Positions 12,700 through 25,300 of a stretch of DNA of 64,000 nucleotides are shown here, in pieces; the first letter of the stretch is position 1; every line of letters begins with the position of its first letter. The DNA lies in the NCBI GenBank assembly GCA_963969595.1, contig OZ018418.1, forward strand, positions 3,353,001-3,417,000. The letters are read 5' to 3'. Position numbers and translations under genes: made by a program. This stretch comes from Neckera pumila (taxonomy: Eukaryota > Streptophyta > Bryopsida > Hypnales > Neckeraceae). Under the pieces are notes generated by a model that was not told where the DNA came from, searched no databases, and saw only the letters and a program-made list of their open reading frames with translations.

Positions 12700-13488
12700 T
12701 AAACTCACCTCTTTAGAACGATGTTAAAGAAATGCACATTCTTGTTGCTGCCATGAAAGCCATGTAACATCATTGTTGTCAGCAGCATTGGATTTGATGT
12801 TGAGGGTGCAAACACAAAGTTTCATGCACGTCAACTTGAAAGTCGTCTTCTGACATTGTAGACCTATAATTGGTAGCCAAGTACTTGTACGTATTAAGTT
12901 CATGTTTTTGTTAACACTGTTTAGGTGTTTTTTTTTGCCTTCTTCACAGAAAGGTATGTGGAAAAAGGTAATATGTTGAACAAACTTATTAACACAGGAA
13001 AATGCAGACATGTCATTGGACATTATACAAAGCACGTTTAACAGTTGTAGATATCTTTAGCACATTTTAATTTTAATTTTTTTGATCCCTACAGTAAGGC
13101 AAACCGTTCTTCCCAAACACATAAATGGAGTGGAAGAAAAACACATCATTGTTGTTGCAATTAAAGCCATAGAACATTGTTGTTGTCAACAACATTTAGT
13201 TCAATGCTTAGGGTGCAAATACAGACTTTCATGCATGTGAACTTGAATGCCATTTTCTGACATTGTCAACCTATACTTGATAGCCCACTCTTTTGTACCT
13301 ACAAAGTTCATCTTGTTGTTAACGCTTTTTAGGTGTTTTGTTTGGCCATCTCCACAAATAGGTGTGTGGAGAAATGTATTATGTAGACCAAACTTTTGAA
13401 CATTGGAACAGAATGACACGTCATTGGACATTCCATAAAACACGTTTAACAATTGTAGACATCTTTAAATTTTTTTTTAATTTTTATA
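12700..13488 (+). repeat. ~400 bp tandem repeat, two clear units, interrupted by a solo LTR
   Basis: Unit one (about 12700-13100) and unit two (about 13105-13488) align along their length: both contain aaagccat(g/a)(t/g)aaca, gggtgcaaa(c/t)acagactttcatgca, gtcattggacatt and cacgtttaacaattgtagaca(t)ctt blocks. The second unit stops at the 5' boundary of the LTR at 13494 and appears to resume after 19969, where cccctatagttaggcaaa corresponds to ccctacagtaaggcaaa at about 13087 in unit one. Short open frames here are conserved only because the repeat is duplicated. Confidence 0.65.
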
Positions 13489-14596
13489 AGATTTGTCGCA
13501 ACATAGGGCAAGCAAATTCCCAATTATACTCCCAAAAACCTCTCTAAAGTATAACAAATTGACTCTAAAGATCAAACCCGCAAGATTCTGTGAAGTATCT
13601 AACTTAATTTGGTCTCTAAGCTCAATCAAAATCCATATTTCCCTTTCCGGTCCTAACACCACAACCCGGAAACACAACAACACCGAAAACTACAATTAGA
13701 CCTTTCTCTCCTTTCTCAATCCGGCCAACTATCTGATCCGGTCTGATCAACTCCTATTCACTCTTATTCTTATCCGGTTTAGTTTTACCTTTGTTTCTTC
13801 ATCAGAGGGTTTGCCGCTTGCTTTTGAGAGTGGCAGGCCCGCCACTCCTTCCGTGACTTATAGTGGTTGAAGACCCACTTTTCTATCCTCCACTCTCCTC
13901 CACTAATCCGGATCCGATTTGATCCCTCACAGCCATCCAGAGAACTCTCCGGATCACAGGTCACACAAAACCCCCCCGTATGATCCTCTCATACTACAAC
14001 GACCTTAGCGCCAAATTCCGTCTATACAAAGTCTGGCGGTTACAAGTGTACTCGTCCGTTCCAACAACAACTAAAGTTCTTCCGTTTACCAACTAGGGCA
14101 GTGAGATCTCTCAGGAGACTGGACACTCAACCGGATTTTCCACCCAGGAGTTTTAGAGCGACTAAGGAATCCCTCTCTATCCGCCTAGCCTAACAACAAC
14201 TCTCTTGCCCCAAAACCTAAACCTTAGAAGTGTTGTGGAACTGAAATCCACTCCCAATTCTTTCCCAACCCGCTTACTTGTACATAAGATCAAAACAAGA
14301 ACACCAAAGGGAGAAATCACATCCAAACCAACTTGCGCCTTCCTAACTCCTCACCACACAACCCTGCCACACACGAGAGAGACACACAACAAGAAGCTAA
14401 CAGAAGACACAAACAAAATTTGGGCGAAAAGACTCGCAGCTCCCAAGAAGGGACTGACTTATTATATACAACTTGATTTACAAAGGCAAAAAGGCCCTCG
14501 GAAATCCGCGTGGGACATCTGGGTCCGATCCTAATCGGCCAGACCGAGTCAACATCCGATCCGGTCCTAACTATCTTACAAAAATTACATTCCTAC

Positions 14597-16256
14597 CTAC
14601 TCTCCAACTCCCCCACCCAGAGTAGGACTCTTGGGTTCCGCGGGCAGTTGGTTGATGACTTCGGTCAAGTTCCTGCTTCGCTCCCCGGCAGCAGGATCCG
14701 GAATATCTGATCCTGGCGATGAATCCAAATGAATTGGTTGTTCAGGCCCAGGCCTTTGTTGACTCTTCTTTGACTCGGGAGTCCAATCCTTGGGCTCCCT
14801 CGGATTTGATCCTCCTGTCGCGAAGGAATCCGGCAGCAAGAGGTCCAAAAGTTGGATCTCTTGGGAGTATATGGACTCATTCAGGTTCTGGCTGCTGATG
14901 TCCATCCGAATGGCTGCCTCCTTGGCCGCCACCATTGTCGCTTCCACCCGATCGGTTAGGGTCCGAACTATCAGGGAATCAAATACTTTCTTCTCCTCAT
15001 GTATTCCTTTGTTGAATAACTCCGCCTTGACAGCGGGGGATCCGGACTCTCCGAGGGTGGCCTTCACCATCTTGGCCACCTTCCAGGTTGCTTCCGCCAT
15101 TTCCCGGACTGTGGCCTTGTCCTCTTTGAAGGCAACCATCTTGGCCTTCAAAGTGTTGACTTCCTCCTGAAGCCGACGAATCTTCGCTTCTTGCTTCCGG
15201 TGCTCATCCGGATTGGAGATGTACTGTGCCACTTTACCCGGTAGTCTGCTATCTCTCGGCGCACCCACTAGCTCTCCCATACTAGCGAGGATCCTCCTCT
15301 TGATCTCCCAAACTGTTTGTATTCCACAGAGAATAACAGTCAGCATATTGAACGGGTCATTCGGGTCTTTGGCCTCCGGCATCTCCATGTCCGGTCCTTG
15401 TTTAGGAGTAGACCGGTCAATAGGAGGGGTTCCTCTCTTATGAGGAGGCATTGTCTTCATCTGCCTCCTCGTTCTGAGGTGCTCCTCCTCATCTTCCTCT
15501 TCTGTCTCAGATTTGGATCCGGTTACGTCCTCCGATTCGTCATCCGAACCCAACTTCCTATACTTCATGATGGATTCTTGAATGTTCCATGTCTTCTCCT
15601 CCGTCTCGGTGAGGAGTTGGTTGTGCTAGTAGAGGTGAAAGAGATAGGGACTCAATGGAGTGGCCCTAATCTTTCCAACCCTCGTCACAAGTTGGGACAC
15701 TAGATCGCAAAAGATCCAGGCCCAGTTCACCTTCCGTTCCCCGCTCAGGGCTTCGGAAATGATGTTGCCGATGGTCATCGTCACCCTTGTTGGCTTCTCC
15801 GAGTGGATGATCAGAACCAGGAATTGGAGAAGGCGAAGGTGCCGGTTGTTTATGCAATCCGCGACTGCATACCCGTCCTTGATGCTCGGCTCCCCATGAA
15901 ACTTATCATGGATGAATTCCGCCCTTTGTGCTGCCATGTCGGAACCCCCTAACCGGAAGTTGTAGACCTCTCTTCACCTCTCTTCTTCCCACTCGGTTGA
16001 GTGCTCCCGGACAGTGTTGTCAAATTGATTCGACATTTTTCCATTGAGCTCTCTCACCATCCGCTCTTCCCTAAACCCCCGTGGTTTATCCATCAACACC
16101 AAACAGCCCATTGTGTTGAGATCCTCCATGAGCTCGGTCCTTGCCGATTCCTCGGAAGGGATGACCGGAACTACTTTTCGAAGCTTAATCTCGGAGGAGG
16201 AACTGGGTGCTCCCGGTTTGCTCTTACGAAGCTGAGGCTGGACATGGACTTGCTAA
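14597..16256 (-). pseudogene. LTR-borne gene, copy A
   Basis: Copy A of a gene found inside all four LTRs of this window. I do not know its function; the first ~200 residues resemble in layout the 'putative plant transposon protein' domain of plant transposon-derived proteins, and this identification is tentative. The reading frame can be followed from about 16256 to 14597, with a TGA near 15980 and a TAG at 15626-15628, directly after the conserved PLSPYLFHLY motif. The second half, from 15568, is charged: an acidic stretch with Glu runs, a Lys/Arg/Glu-rich region likely to form a coiled coil around residues 120-220 of that part, and a Pro/Ser-rich tail. No clear ATG in frame remains at the 5' end. 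It is the most diverged of the four copies. Confidence 0.6.
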
Positions 16257-16482
16257 CTGGACCCTTCCCAGTCGCTACTTCACTCTCTCTTAGCCGCACG
16301 TCCCGTTCCTCACTTTCTCTCGTCCAATCTCAACCGGAAGACAACACAAACCTACAGTCCACACAAGTTCAACCTCTCCTGCACTCTGATGGACCCGTCT
16401 TGAAGTTTCTACTCACACAACGGCTCTGGCGCAGACGAAGGCGTTAAAGTGCTCAAAATCAGCTCCAAAACTTGAGGGAAGT

Positions 16483-19400
16483 TGTTGTACGCGCAGTCTA
16501 GGCGTAAGTGTCCTTAACACAAAGATGTGCTAAGATAACACGAAATATCGTCCCAAGGAATTCTAGATGTTATTGCAAACTAAGGTTATCCGGATATCTC
16601 TCTAAAACAAATCCCAAGCAGTCCGTGACTCAATCTTTTTATCTTTGCTTCTTTAGGATAATACTAACTTCCGGAATCTAATCTGGATTTGTCCTTCTCC
16701 GGAATCCGGTAACTCTCAATCAAAACTCTAGTTTTCTATACCCCTGTTTTACCTTCAGGGGGTCCACTATTGGTCTTTTAGAGGGGTAGGGACTCACCAT
16801 TCGTAGTTCAAAACACGCACATACACAAAGACACACAACTCTCTTCCGGTATTGCTGCAGGGAAGAGGCAAATAATGATCCTCACAGCTCTTTGGATGAT
16901 CCTTTCGGAAAGCAGGTCACTTAGAATCGATTTTCTACTCCTTCACTACAATGACAGATCAAGTACCCGAAACCGGTAGCAATGTTGTTCAAGACTCTCA
17001 TACTGATCCGGAAGTTAGCAGGTCTTCCAGTAGAGTAGCGACTTCCTCTTGGCGGGCGCTTACCTCCACACAGGTTGAGAGCCGGACTTGCTTCCGCTAC
17101 TCAATCAACCGGATTACTATCCCAGCAACTTAAAGACACAATGCACTAATCCTCCTTCACAGATCCAAAGTTCTCTCAAATGCCAACTACCAATCATACC
17201 CAGTGCACTTAGAACCAGGTTCTACTTCCGGAAAACCCGAGACGGATTGAATTCAAAGCAACCAAACAAAAACCTATCAAACTAACTACTTCCTCCGCAA
17301 TTTCTTTACGCTGCTCCCTGCCTTGGACAGTGGTGACTTCACTGTTGTGCTCTTGGTTTGTGCCCGGGTGATGATCATGCACCCTTGAGGCAGAGTAGCC
17401 TTGTCTTTCGACTCCCTTCCGGTTTTGCATTCTTCCTCCTCATCGTCCGAAATCTCAAACGGAATTTTGTTGCCCTTAGGCGGAGAAGCTTGCAGCATGT
17501 ATGTGAACCTCTCCGGATAACTCTGAGCCGGGTTCTTGATGGCTCCCGATGGTCCGGCCAGGTTACGACAAACTATAGACTTCGGTGTAGCGAAGATTGT
17601 AGCTCCAGTTGGTTGGGTCGGCTCACCTGTAAAAAAGGTGAGCCTCGTTCTCGGAATCGAGTCTTTTGCCTTTTCCAGTGTTGAAGCTTCCGGTACTGTC
17701 ACCACAGCTCTTACCGTTCTCACCGAAACAGATGTTCCGGTTCCCTTCTTTTCGGACATCAGGGGCATATTAGTCTCATTGATCAACATATCTTGTCCCC
17801 TTACCAAATTCTCCTTCGGAACTGTTTCTTTGGCCGGAGTCTGCAAGTAATTCTGGGCATCTGCAACTTCCGAAAAACCATCAAAATCCAACTCCCTCCC
17901 CAGGTCAAATTGTCTGAGCAGCTGCTGCATCTCCACCAACACCTTCTCCATCCGGGCTTGGTAGTCCATGAGCACCCTCAGCACATTTGGTCCGGATGGG
18001 TGAGCTTTGTCTGTTAGCTTGTCAGTGAAGAGCCGGGCTCGTAATACTTGCTCCGCCGGAGCTACCACCAAAGTTGATAGATTCTGGACGAGGTTGGAGG
18101 CGCATGCCTCCTTTGTCCTTGCCACCTCTAGCTCGCTCTCCAATTGGGCCACCCGGGATTTGAGATCCATCTTATCCTGCTACAGATTTTGGATATGGAG
18201 CTCCTGCACCTTCAGTGCCCCTGTATCCGTCCTCTTCCGGATCGCGTCCGCTATCTGTTCTAGGCAACTGACTCCCAAGAGTGTTATTGCCTCGCTAATG
18301 TACTCCGCCATCTTGTTGTGGATCAACCGACACTTGTCGGCCCACTTATGTCCTCACTCCCAGAATTCCTTTATGTAGTCATTTTTTGGATACTCCAGTT
18401 GCGGTTTGTCATCCGTCACCACCTGCTTGCCTTGTGCAGCCTGATTCGTCAACTTCCGTCTCTGGATTCGCTTGTGAGTCAAGGGCGGCTGCTCTGATTC
18501 CTCCTCTTTGGATTCTCCTGTGACTGGTTGGTTCGGTTGGACTTCTTCCGTAAACCCGTGCTTTAGGACTTCTTCTCCATGGATGTAAGCATGCATTTTC
18601 GGCTCATTCAAAACCTTCTGCTAATGGTAGAGATGGAAAAGATACGGGGTGAGTACGATAGCCTTCCCGGAAGTTGCGCGCGCGACTAATTTGGAGACTA
18701 CATCCATAATTAGTCTTCCCCAATTCCCCGGCTGGCCTTCCATTGCTCCAAATATGGTGCTCGCTACTGTTGCCGTAACCCGGGTAGGCTTCTGCAAATA
18801 CAAAATCGGAATAAGGAACTCCAGAATCCAGCTATGCCTATCTTTGATACAGTTGTGAATACTGTAGCCCTCCTTACTATGCACCAGACCCCGAAACTTA
18901 CTCTGCCCGGTCCTATCATTCCGGGCAACTAAACCAAAACCGGTATTCCAAAACGAATACACTTCCGCCCAGATGTCCTCCATCCAGAGTTTGGGCTGGC
19001 CTCTCACAGTCAGCTGGTAATAATTCGGAACTCCTACTACAAGTTCCGCAATGATCATGTCATTCTTCAAACTCCAGGGGCGTCGCAATAATTCAGCACA
19101 TCCTATCGTCTCTAAGTCCTCCTCTAAGTATTTCCGGACTTCTAGATCCTTCGGAATCATCGGAGACATCATCCGGGCCGGACCTGCCATAGTGTACCAA
19201 CTCACTAACCCGGTGCAATTGGCACCAACCTCACTAATCTCTCCCTAGCGCGGTTCTAACTCACCACACTTTCGCTCTCTAAGCGCACACCACAAGTACA
19301 AGAAGAAAGAGATGGAAGAAATGAGAACTGCGCCCTTAGATACCCGACGGTTGGCCGACAGTTCCCTAGAGGAATGGCTATGAGACAGTTCCCGTAACAG

Positions 19401-19650
19401 TGCCCTAGGGGGTTTGGGCCGAAAAGCTACTGGTCTTAAGTTTTTCGAATCCGTCTTCCGTCCTACGGCTTCCGTCTTAACCGGAGTATTTATCCGGTTT
19501 AGGAATTATAACAATCCAGGTATCAGCTATTTCTAATTTCCTTCTAATTGACCCGGATTCTTGGAAACTAATAATAAATTCAAAAAAACTAGACTATACT
19601 AACCTAATTTTCTCCAATTTTCTATCTACTGGAGTTTTTGTATCCCAACA
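16483..19650 (-). mobile_element. Solo LTR (nested) with 5 bp target duplication
   Basis: On the - strand it starts TGTTGGGATACAAAAACTCC (19650) and ends in GTACAACA (16483); the flanks are gaagt at 16478-16482 and gaagt at 19651-19655. Length is 3168 bp. It is inserted in the upstream half of the outer LTR. Its 5' region is clearly homologous to the + strand LTR starting at 22371 through the leader (for example gaaatagctgatacctgg and the aagtgtggtga block) and the gene. No internal retroelement sequence follows, so it is a solo LTR. Confidence 0.9.
17286..19190 (-). pseudogene. LTR-borne gene, copy B (best preserved)
   Basis: About 635 codons from the ATG at 19190 (MAGPARMMSP) to the stop at 17286. 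The N-terminal ~190 residues carry motifs shared by all copies: RRPWSLKND, GVPN, VRGQPKLW, EVYSF, GYSIHNCI, KPTRVTATVAS, and LTPYLFHLYH. Then follow an acidic/Lys-rich linker, a predicted coiled coil around codons 340-400 and a Ser/Thr/Pro-rich C-terminus ending in a basic tail. One frame runs throughout, interrupted by stops at 18621-18623 (TAG), a TGA just upstream of 18354 and TAG at 18180-18182. At the last site copy C still has CAG. Function is unknown; coiled coil and basic tail suggest a structural or nucleic-acid-associated protein, but this is inference. Confidence 0.7.
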
Positions 19651-19969
19651 GAAGTAAAGGAGTGAAAATGGAGACGACCAGCCTTTATATAGTCCCAGGA
19701 CCTCTGGCTAGTCATCATGACCTTTTCCGGTCCGGTCCATAGTAATCCGGTTCAACCCTAATCCGATCCGAGATAAGTTCCGGATGTGATTCCGCTCCCG
19801 AGTACTAATACTCTGATCGGATTAGATCCAGTTTACCCCTTATTAGATTAGCTTTTTCTATCTTCAGTTCTCTTCTGCCTCCTAGCAGGATCCGGATCCT
19901 AATTACTTGTTTCCGTTCCAACTTTTAGGTAAGCAAAGGAAAACCAAAAATTCTGGTTGCGACAAGATT

Positions 19970-22370
19970 CCCCCTATAGTTAGGCAAAATGTTTTTCCAG
20001 AATAATATAAAGGAAGACTGATAGCTAGCTTACAAAAAATAGTGTTTCTTTACTTATCATCCCTAAAAATTATATATTGTATGTGTAAATCTAAAATTAA
20101 CAAAACCCAGAAATCTTTTCTTGACATTAGTCCACTTCTTATGTTTTTTTTTAAAGTTTGTGCCTCCGTACAACATAGAATACAAAAGGCTTTCCAAGGA
20201 ACTAAGAAATAGAGTTGTTCATATTATTTTTTTTAAACATTCTTGACTTCTCATGAAATAATATGCATTGAATGACACGAGAGTCATGCGGTGTTATACG
20301 GCAAGTGCACTAATGGCTTCTCTATTTTTTTAAACAAAATGAGTCCATACATGACGTTACAAATTAATGGTATTGTGGTCTATGAATTGCTTTCCGTATT
20401 TTACAAGAAAAAATTTTAAATTAACAATTGGGATAAATATTTTTTGGTTCTTCAAAAAATATTATTTTTAGGAAGTACTAGGAAGACTAGGACTATAAAA
20501 GAAACCTGTACAACAGAAATCAATACTTCGTAACAACACACTTATAAAGATTAACGTTAAGAAAATATATATATTTAAAAAATGTTCATTATTAAACAAA
20601 TGACTTGTGGTGTTTTACGTTACAATTCTAGAAGTTGATGACATGAAAGACTAAATTGCTCTTGAAATCAATTTTACGTGTATTCATATTCAAATTCTAT
20701 CAAACCTCTAAAATCCCAAAGCCATTTTTAGTCAAAAACAACTCAGAACTTCCAGTTCAGCTGTGTTCATCAAAGATAAGAGTATTTTTTTCTTAGAATA
20801 ATTCTTTAAGATAAAGTAACATCATATTGAAAAGATAATTTGAAGGAGTCCATTCCTATAAATGGTTGTCGGGAACTGGCGCCATTCGTGGCCCTAAACG
20901 TCATGGTATGTATGCACGGAGAAACTTAAAATTTTATTCTGGCATGTTCAAACTAGGTTCTTTAGTTTCCATAGCTAATTAATTAATTAATTTATTTTTG
21001 TTAGAAGACTGAAATAGTACCTAAAATTTGAAATGGGGTCTACTTTTTTTCATTTAACTAGCAAACTACAAACATTTAACATTATTTAAAAAAAAGGGGG
21101 GTTCCACATTGGGCAGAAGGAAGGAGGCGCTTCATCACTGGACTATGCGATCACTGTTCTTTTTCCAACTTGTTTGTATTTAAAGAATTGAAAATAAATA
21201 AATAAATAAATTAGAAAGTGTAAACCAAACACATCTTTTCTACTTTTCCAGCTTCATGAAACAAACACTGATTTTATCGTCATCAACCTAACCGAAGGAT
21301 ATTTCTGCCCTCGTTGCCTCAATTTTTGAAATTAAAAAAATTTGAGCAATCACAAGGCCTGTCTTCTTTTTTAACACTCATATTCAAAAACTTTTAATAC
21401 AATTTCAACGTTCTTCCATCATGACGTTCCTGATTTTCTTCAAATCAAGGACTGCCACTACCTTAATTCTCGCGGTTTGGCCGCGGGTCAACAAGCAGAC
21501 TCAACCCACTCCCGCTTTGCTAAAGTCAAACCACATATGACCGCAACCAAGCATCCACGTGGATCTGAGGTCACTTTCTCTATGTTTTTGCTAACGCAGC
21601 ACTGTTTCAATAAATGACAACCAATGCATGCACGTCTTTGTAGACAATTTATTGTTTTAAATCGGTCATCTACCTAACTTTAGAAACATCATCCAAATTC
21701 TAGACTTCCTTGGCCATTGCTTCTGTGACGCCACTCTGTTCCAAGGGGTATTGACGTCTTCTCTTCACATCCAACAAAACGTCGGTTTCTTATAGTGCAC
21801 ACTGGAGACGATTGAAAACTGCATACAAAGAAGGAAGGTTGAATCCACTCCCGTTTGGCCCTTCACAAGCTCCTCAATGATATAGGCTTAGAAGAACAAT
21901 GTAGCTTTTGCGTGCTTGCAAACACAGCATAAAGGAGATTCTAATTAGAATGAAGAAACAAGAACTTCTTTCAGTATTGCTAGTACAAAATTCAAAGAAG
22001 TCCAAAGAATTGGTGTGTGCTTTCTTCAAAGTTGTTGTCACTTTCAAGTACCAATGGCATGTCAATAATGAAAACTCTTGGGCTCCAATCATCTTCTATA
22101 CATGGTAGACACACAAATCCATCCTTGCACACAATGCCCAACTTCAGTGACAAAAACGTAGAAGGCCTCTTTGTTTTATAATGTGCCACAATTGCTGAAA
22201 CTATTCCAGTCAGCACTTGAAACAAAGTAATTTTTTTCACAATGGACTGCATTACCTGCTACTTTATGAACCACGGATTTACAATTTGATTATGCAAATT
22301 TCAACACAACATCTCTGAAGACGACAGCAAGCACAATAATTAAAACGCCTACGACAAATCTAAAAGAAAT
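19970..22370. other. AT-rich region, no gene recognised
   Basis: The first bases complete the interrupted ~400 bp repeat unit. The rest has low-complexity runs and some moderately GC-richer patches (for example 21450-21600). A - strand open frame at 21992-22252 could encode 86 residues, but I see no domain and no copy elsewhere in the window, so it is not called as a gene. Confidence 0.45.
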
Positions 22371-25300
22371 GTGGGAATACGAAAACTCCAATAGATAGGA
22401 AATAGGATAAAATTGGGTTAGAATAGTCTAATTTTTTTGAATTTGTTATTAGTATCTAAGAACTTGGGTCAGCTACAAAGCAATTAGAAATAGCTGATAC
22501 CTGGGTTGCTAGGATTCTTAAACCGGATAAATATTCTGGTGACAAATGGAAGCCGTAGGACGGAAGACGGATCCAAAAAGCCTACGATTGGTAGCCTTCC
22601 GGCCTAGAGGCCCTAGGGCACCGTTACGGGAACGGTCTCATACCCGTTCCCCTGGGGAACTGTTGGCTAAGCGTCGAGTACTTAAGGTCTTCGCTCCTAT
22701 TCTTTCTCTCTCTTTCTTCTTGTACTTGTGGCGTGCACTTAGAGAGTGAAAGTGTGGTGAATTAGGACCGTGCTAGGAAGAGATCGGTGAGGTCGGTGCC
22801 GATTGCACCGGATTAGTGAGTCGGTAAGCTATGGCAGGGCGGCCCGGATGATGTCTCCGGCAATTCCTAAGGATCCGGAAGCCCGGAAGCACCTGGAGGA
22901 GGACTTAGAAATAATAGGATGCGTTGAGTTGTTACAGCGCCCCTGGAGTTTGAAGAATGATGAAATCATTGCAAAACTTGTAGTGGGAGTTTTGAATCAG
23001 TATCAGTTGTCTGTGAGAGGCCAACCCAAGCTCTGGACAGAGGACATATGGACGGAGGTATATTTGTTCCGAAAAGCCGGATTTGGATTAGCTCCTCGTA
23101 ACAATAGAACCGGGAAGACTAAGTTCCGGGGTCCGGCGCACAATAAGGAGGGATATAGTATTCATGATTGTATTGAAGATAGGCGTAGCCGGATTCTAGA
23201 GTTTTTTATTCCGATTTTGTATCTGAAGAAGCCGAATCGGGTTACGGCTGCAGTTGCGAGCACCATATTTGGAGCAATGGAAAGCAAACCATTGAATTGG
23301 GATAGACTTATCACGGACGTAGTCTCCAAGTTAGTCGCGCGTGCAACTTTCAAAAAATCCACCCCGCTCAGCCCATATCTTTTCCACGTCTACCATCAGT
23401 AGGGTTTTTTGAACAAATCAGAGCTGCATGCGTACATCCATGGAGTGGAGGTCATAAAATACAAGTTTACGGAAGAAGTCCAACCGGATCAACCCGTCCA
23501 AGGAGAATCTAAAGAGGAGGAATTGGAGCAGCTACCCTTGACACACAAGCGGATCAAGAGACGGAAGTCCACGGATCAGATTACACAAGGCAAGTAGGTG
23601 ATTACGGATGACGAACAGCAATCAAAATATCCGGAAAATGAGTACATGAAGGAGTTCTAGGGGCGCGGACATAAGTGGGCCGATGAGTGTCGGTTGATCC
23701 ACAATGAGATGGCGAAATACATCAGCGAAACTATGACACTCTTGGGAGTGAATTGCTCGGAGCAGATAGCTGACGCAATCTGGAAAAGGACGGATCCATG
23801 GACACCAAAGGTGCAGGAGCTTCGCATTTGGAATATGCAGCAAGACAAGACGGATCTCAAATCCCGGGTAGCCTAGCTAGAGAGCGAGCTAGAAGTGGCG
23901 AGGACAAAGGAGGCAGACACTTCTAACCTCGTCCAGAATCTATTGGCTTTGGTGGTAGCTCCGGCGGAGCAAGTGTTAAGAGCTCAGCTTTTCATCAACA
24001 AGCTTACGGACGAAGCTCACCCTTCCGGACCAAATGTGTTGAGGGTGCTCATCGACTACCAAGCACGGATGGAGAAAGTGTTGGCGGAGATGTGGCATTT
24101 GCTGGGGCAACTTGATCTAGGTAGGGTGATGGATTTTGAGGGTTTTCCGGAGGTTGTGGATGTCCAGAATTATTTGTAGACTCCGACCAAAGAAGTAGTA
24201 TCGGAGGAGAATCTGGGAAGGGGACAAGATATGCTAATCGATGACACCAATATGTCCTTGATGTTCGAAAAGGAGGGAACCAGAACGTCTGTTCCGGCGA
24301 GGACGGGAACAGCTGTTGTGATAGTGCCGGAAGCTTCAATATCGGAAAAGACAGGAGACTTGATTCCAGGAACAAGGCTCTCCTTTCTCACGGGTGAGCC
24401 CACCCGCCCAACTGGAACTGCACTCTTTGCTACACCGCAGTCCGTGGTTTGTCGTACTTTGGCCAGACCTTCGAAGGCCATCAAGAACCTGGCTCAAAGC
24501 TATCTGGAGAAGTTCACTCACATGCAGCAGGCTTCTCCGCCCAAGGGCAATAAGATTGCGTTGTAGATCTTGAATGACAAGGAAGTAGAATGTGAGAACG
24601 GAAGGGAGTCGGAGGACGAGGCCACTTCGCCTCAAGGGCACATGATCATCACCCGAGTGCAGACCAAGAGCACGCCGCTGAAGTCACCACCAACTAAGGT
24701 AAGGAGCAGCGTGAAGAAATCAAGGAGGAAGTAGTTAGTTTGGTAGGTTTTTGTGTTTGCTTTTTGAATTTGTTCTGCCTCGGGTTTTCTAAAGGTGGGA
24801 CCCAAATTCTTAGGAGGCCACCGGCTTGGGATTTTCGGTTATCACGGATGTTAGTTTGATTGGCCACCTTGATTTCCAAGTGTGCCTTTTTTGCTTTTCT
24901 GCTTTGTTGTGGGGTTTTTAAAAGAGGGCAAGCTTGTTGCCCTCTCATTCCATTCCAGCCCATTAGAGTACATTATTTCTTATGTTCTTTTGCTTTCTTT
25001 AATTTGAGACCACTTGTGGATATTTCTAGATCCGGCTATGTGTATGAGTAAGAGTATTTGCAAGAGTGTTGAAGTGTGAGGAAGATGGATGAGGAGGATT
25101 CCGGATTTAAGTCAATTGGGTGATATCGGTAGAGGGCAATTGTGAGAGTTCTGGATATGTAAAAGAGGATTAGTGCACCATATCTGTAAACCGCTGGAAT
25201 AGTGATTCGGAAGAGTGGAGTGGATGCGTTTTCGGAACCTAAGAAGAGCTTCATGCGGAGATAAGCGACCGCTAGCAAAATAATCCCCACCACCGGAAGG

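Larger units (their letters stand above)
13494..19964 (-). mobile_element. Solo LTR (outer), interrupted by a second solo LTR
   Basis: On the - strand the LTR begins TGTCGCAACC (ending at 19964) and finishes GTTGCGACA (starting at 13494). The 5 bp flanks are identical: agatt at 13489-13493 and at 19965-19969. Removing the nested LTR and its duplicated target (16483-19655) leaves about 3.3 kb. No primer-binding site, gag or pol follows, so it is a solo LTR left by LTR-LTR recombination. It contains the LTR-borne gene at 14597-16256. Confidence 0.85.

Noticed and set aside
14790..15703. Plus-strand open frames of 76-128 codons
   Set aside because: They are antisense shadows of the LTR-borne gene copy A, whose - strand frame has the conserved motifs.
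16001..16447. Plus-strand frame of 148 codons
   Set aside because: It is antisense to the leader and first codons of LTR-borne gene copy A; no family resemblance.
21992..22252. 86-codon - strand frame
   Set aside because: No domain, no paralogue in the window and no splice or start context that would support it.
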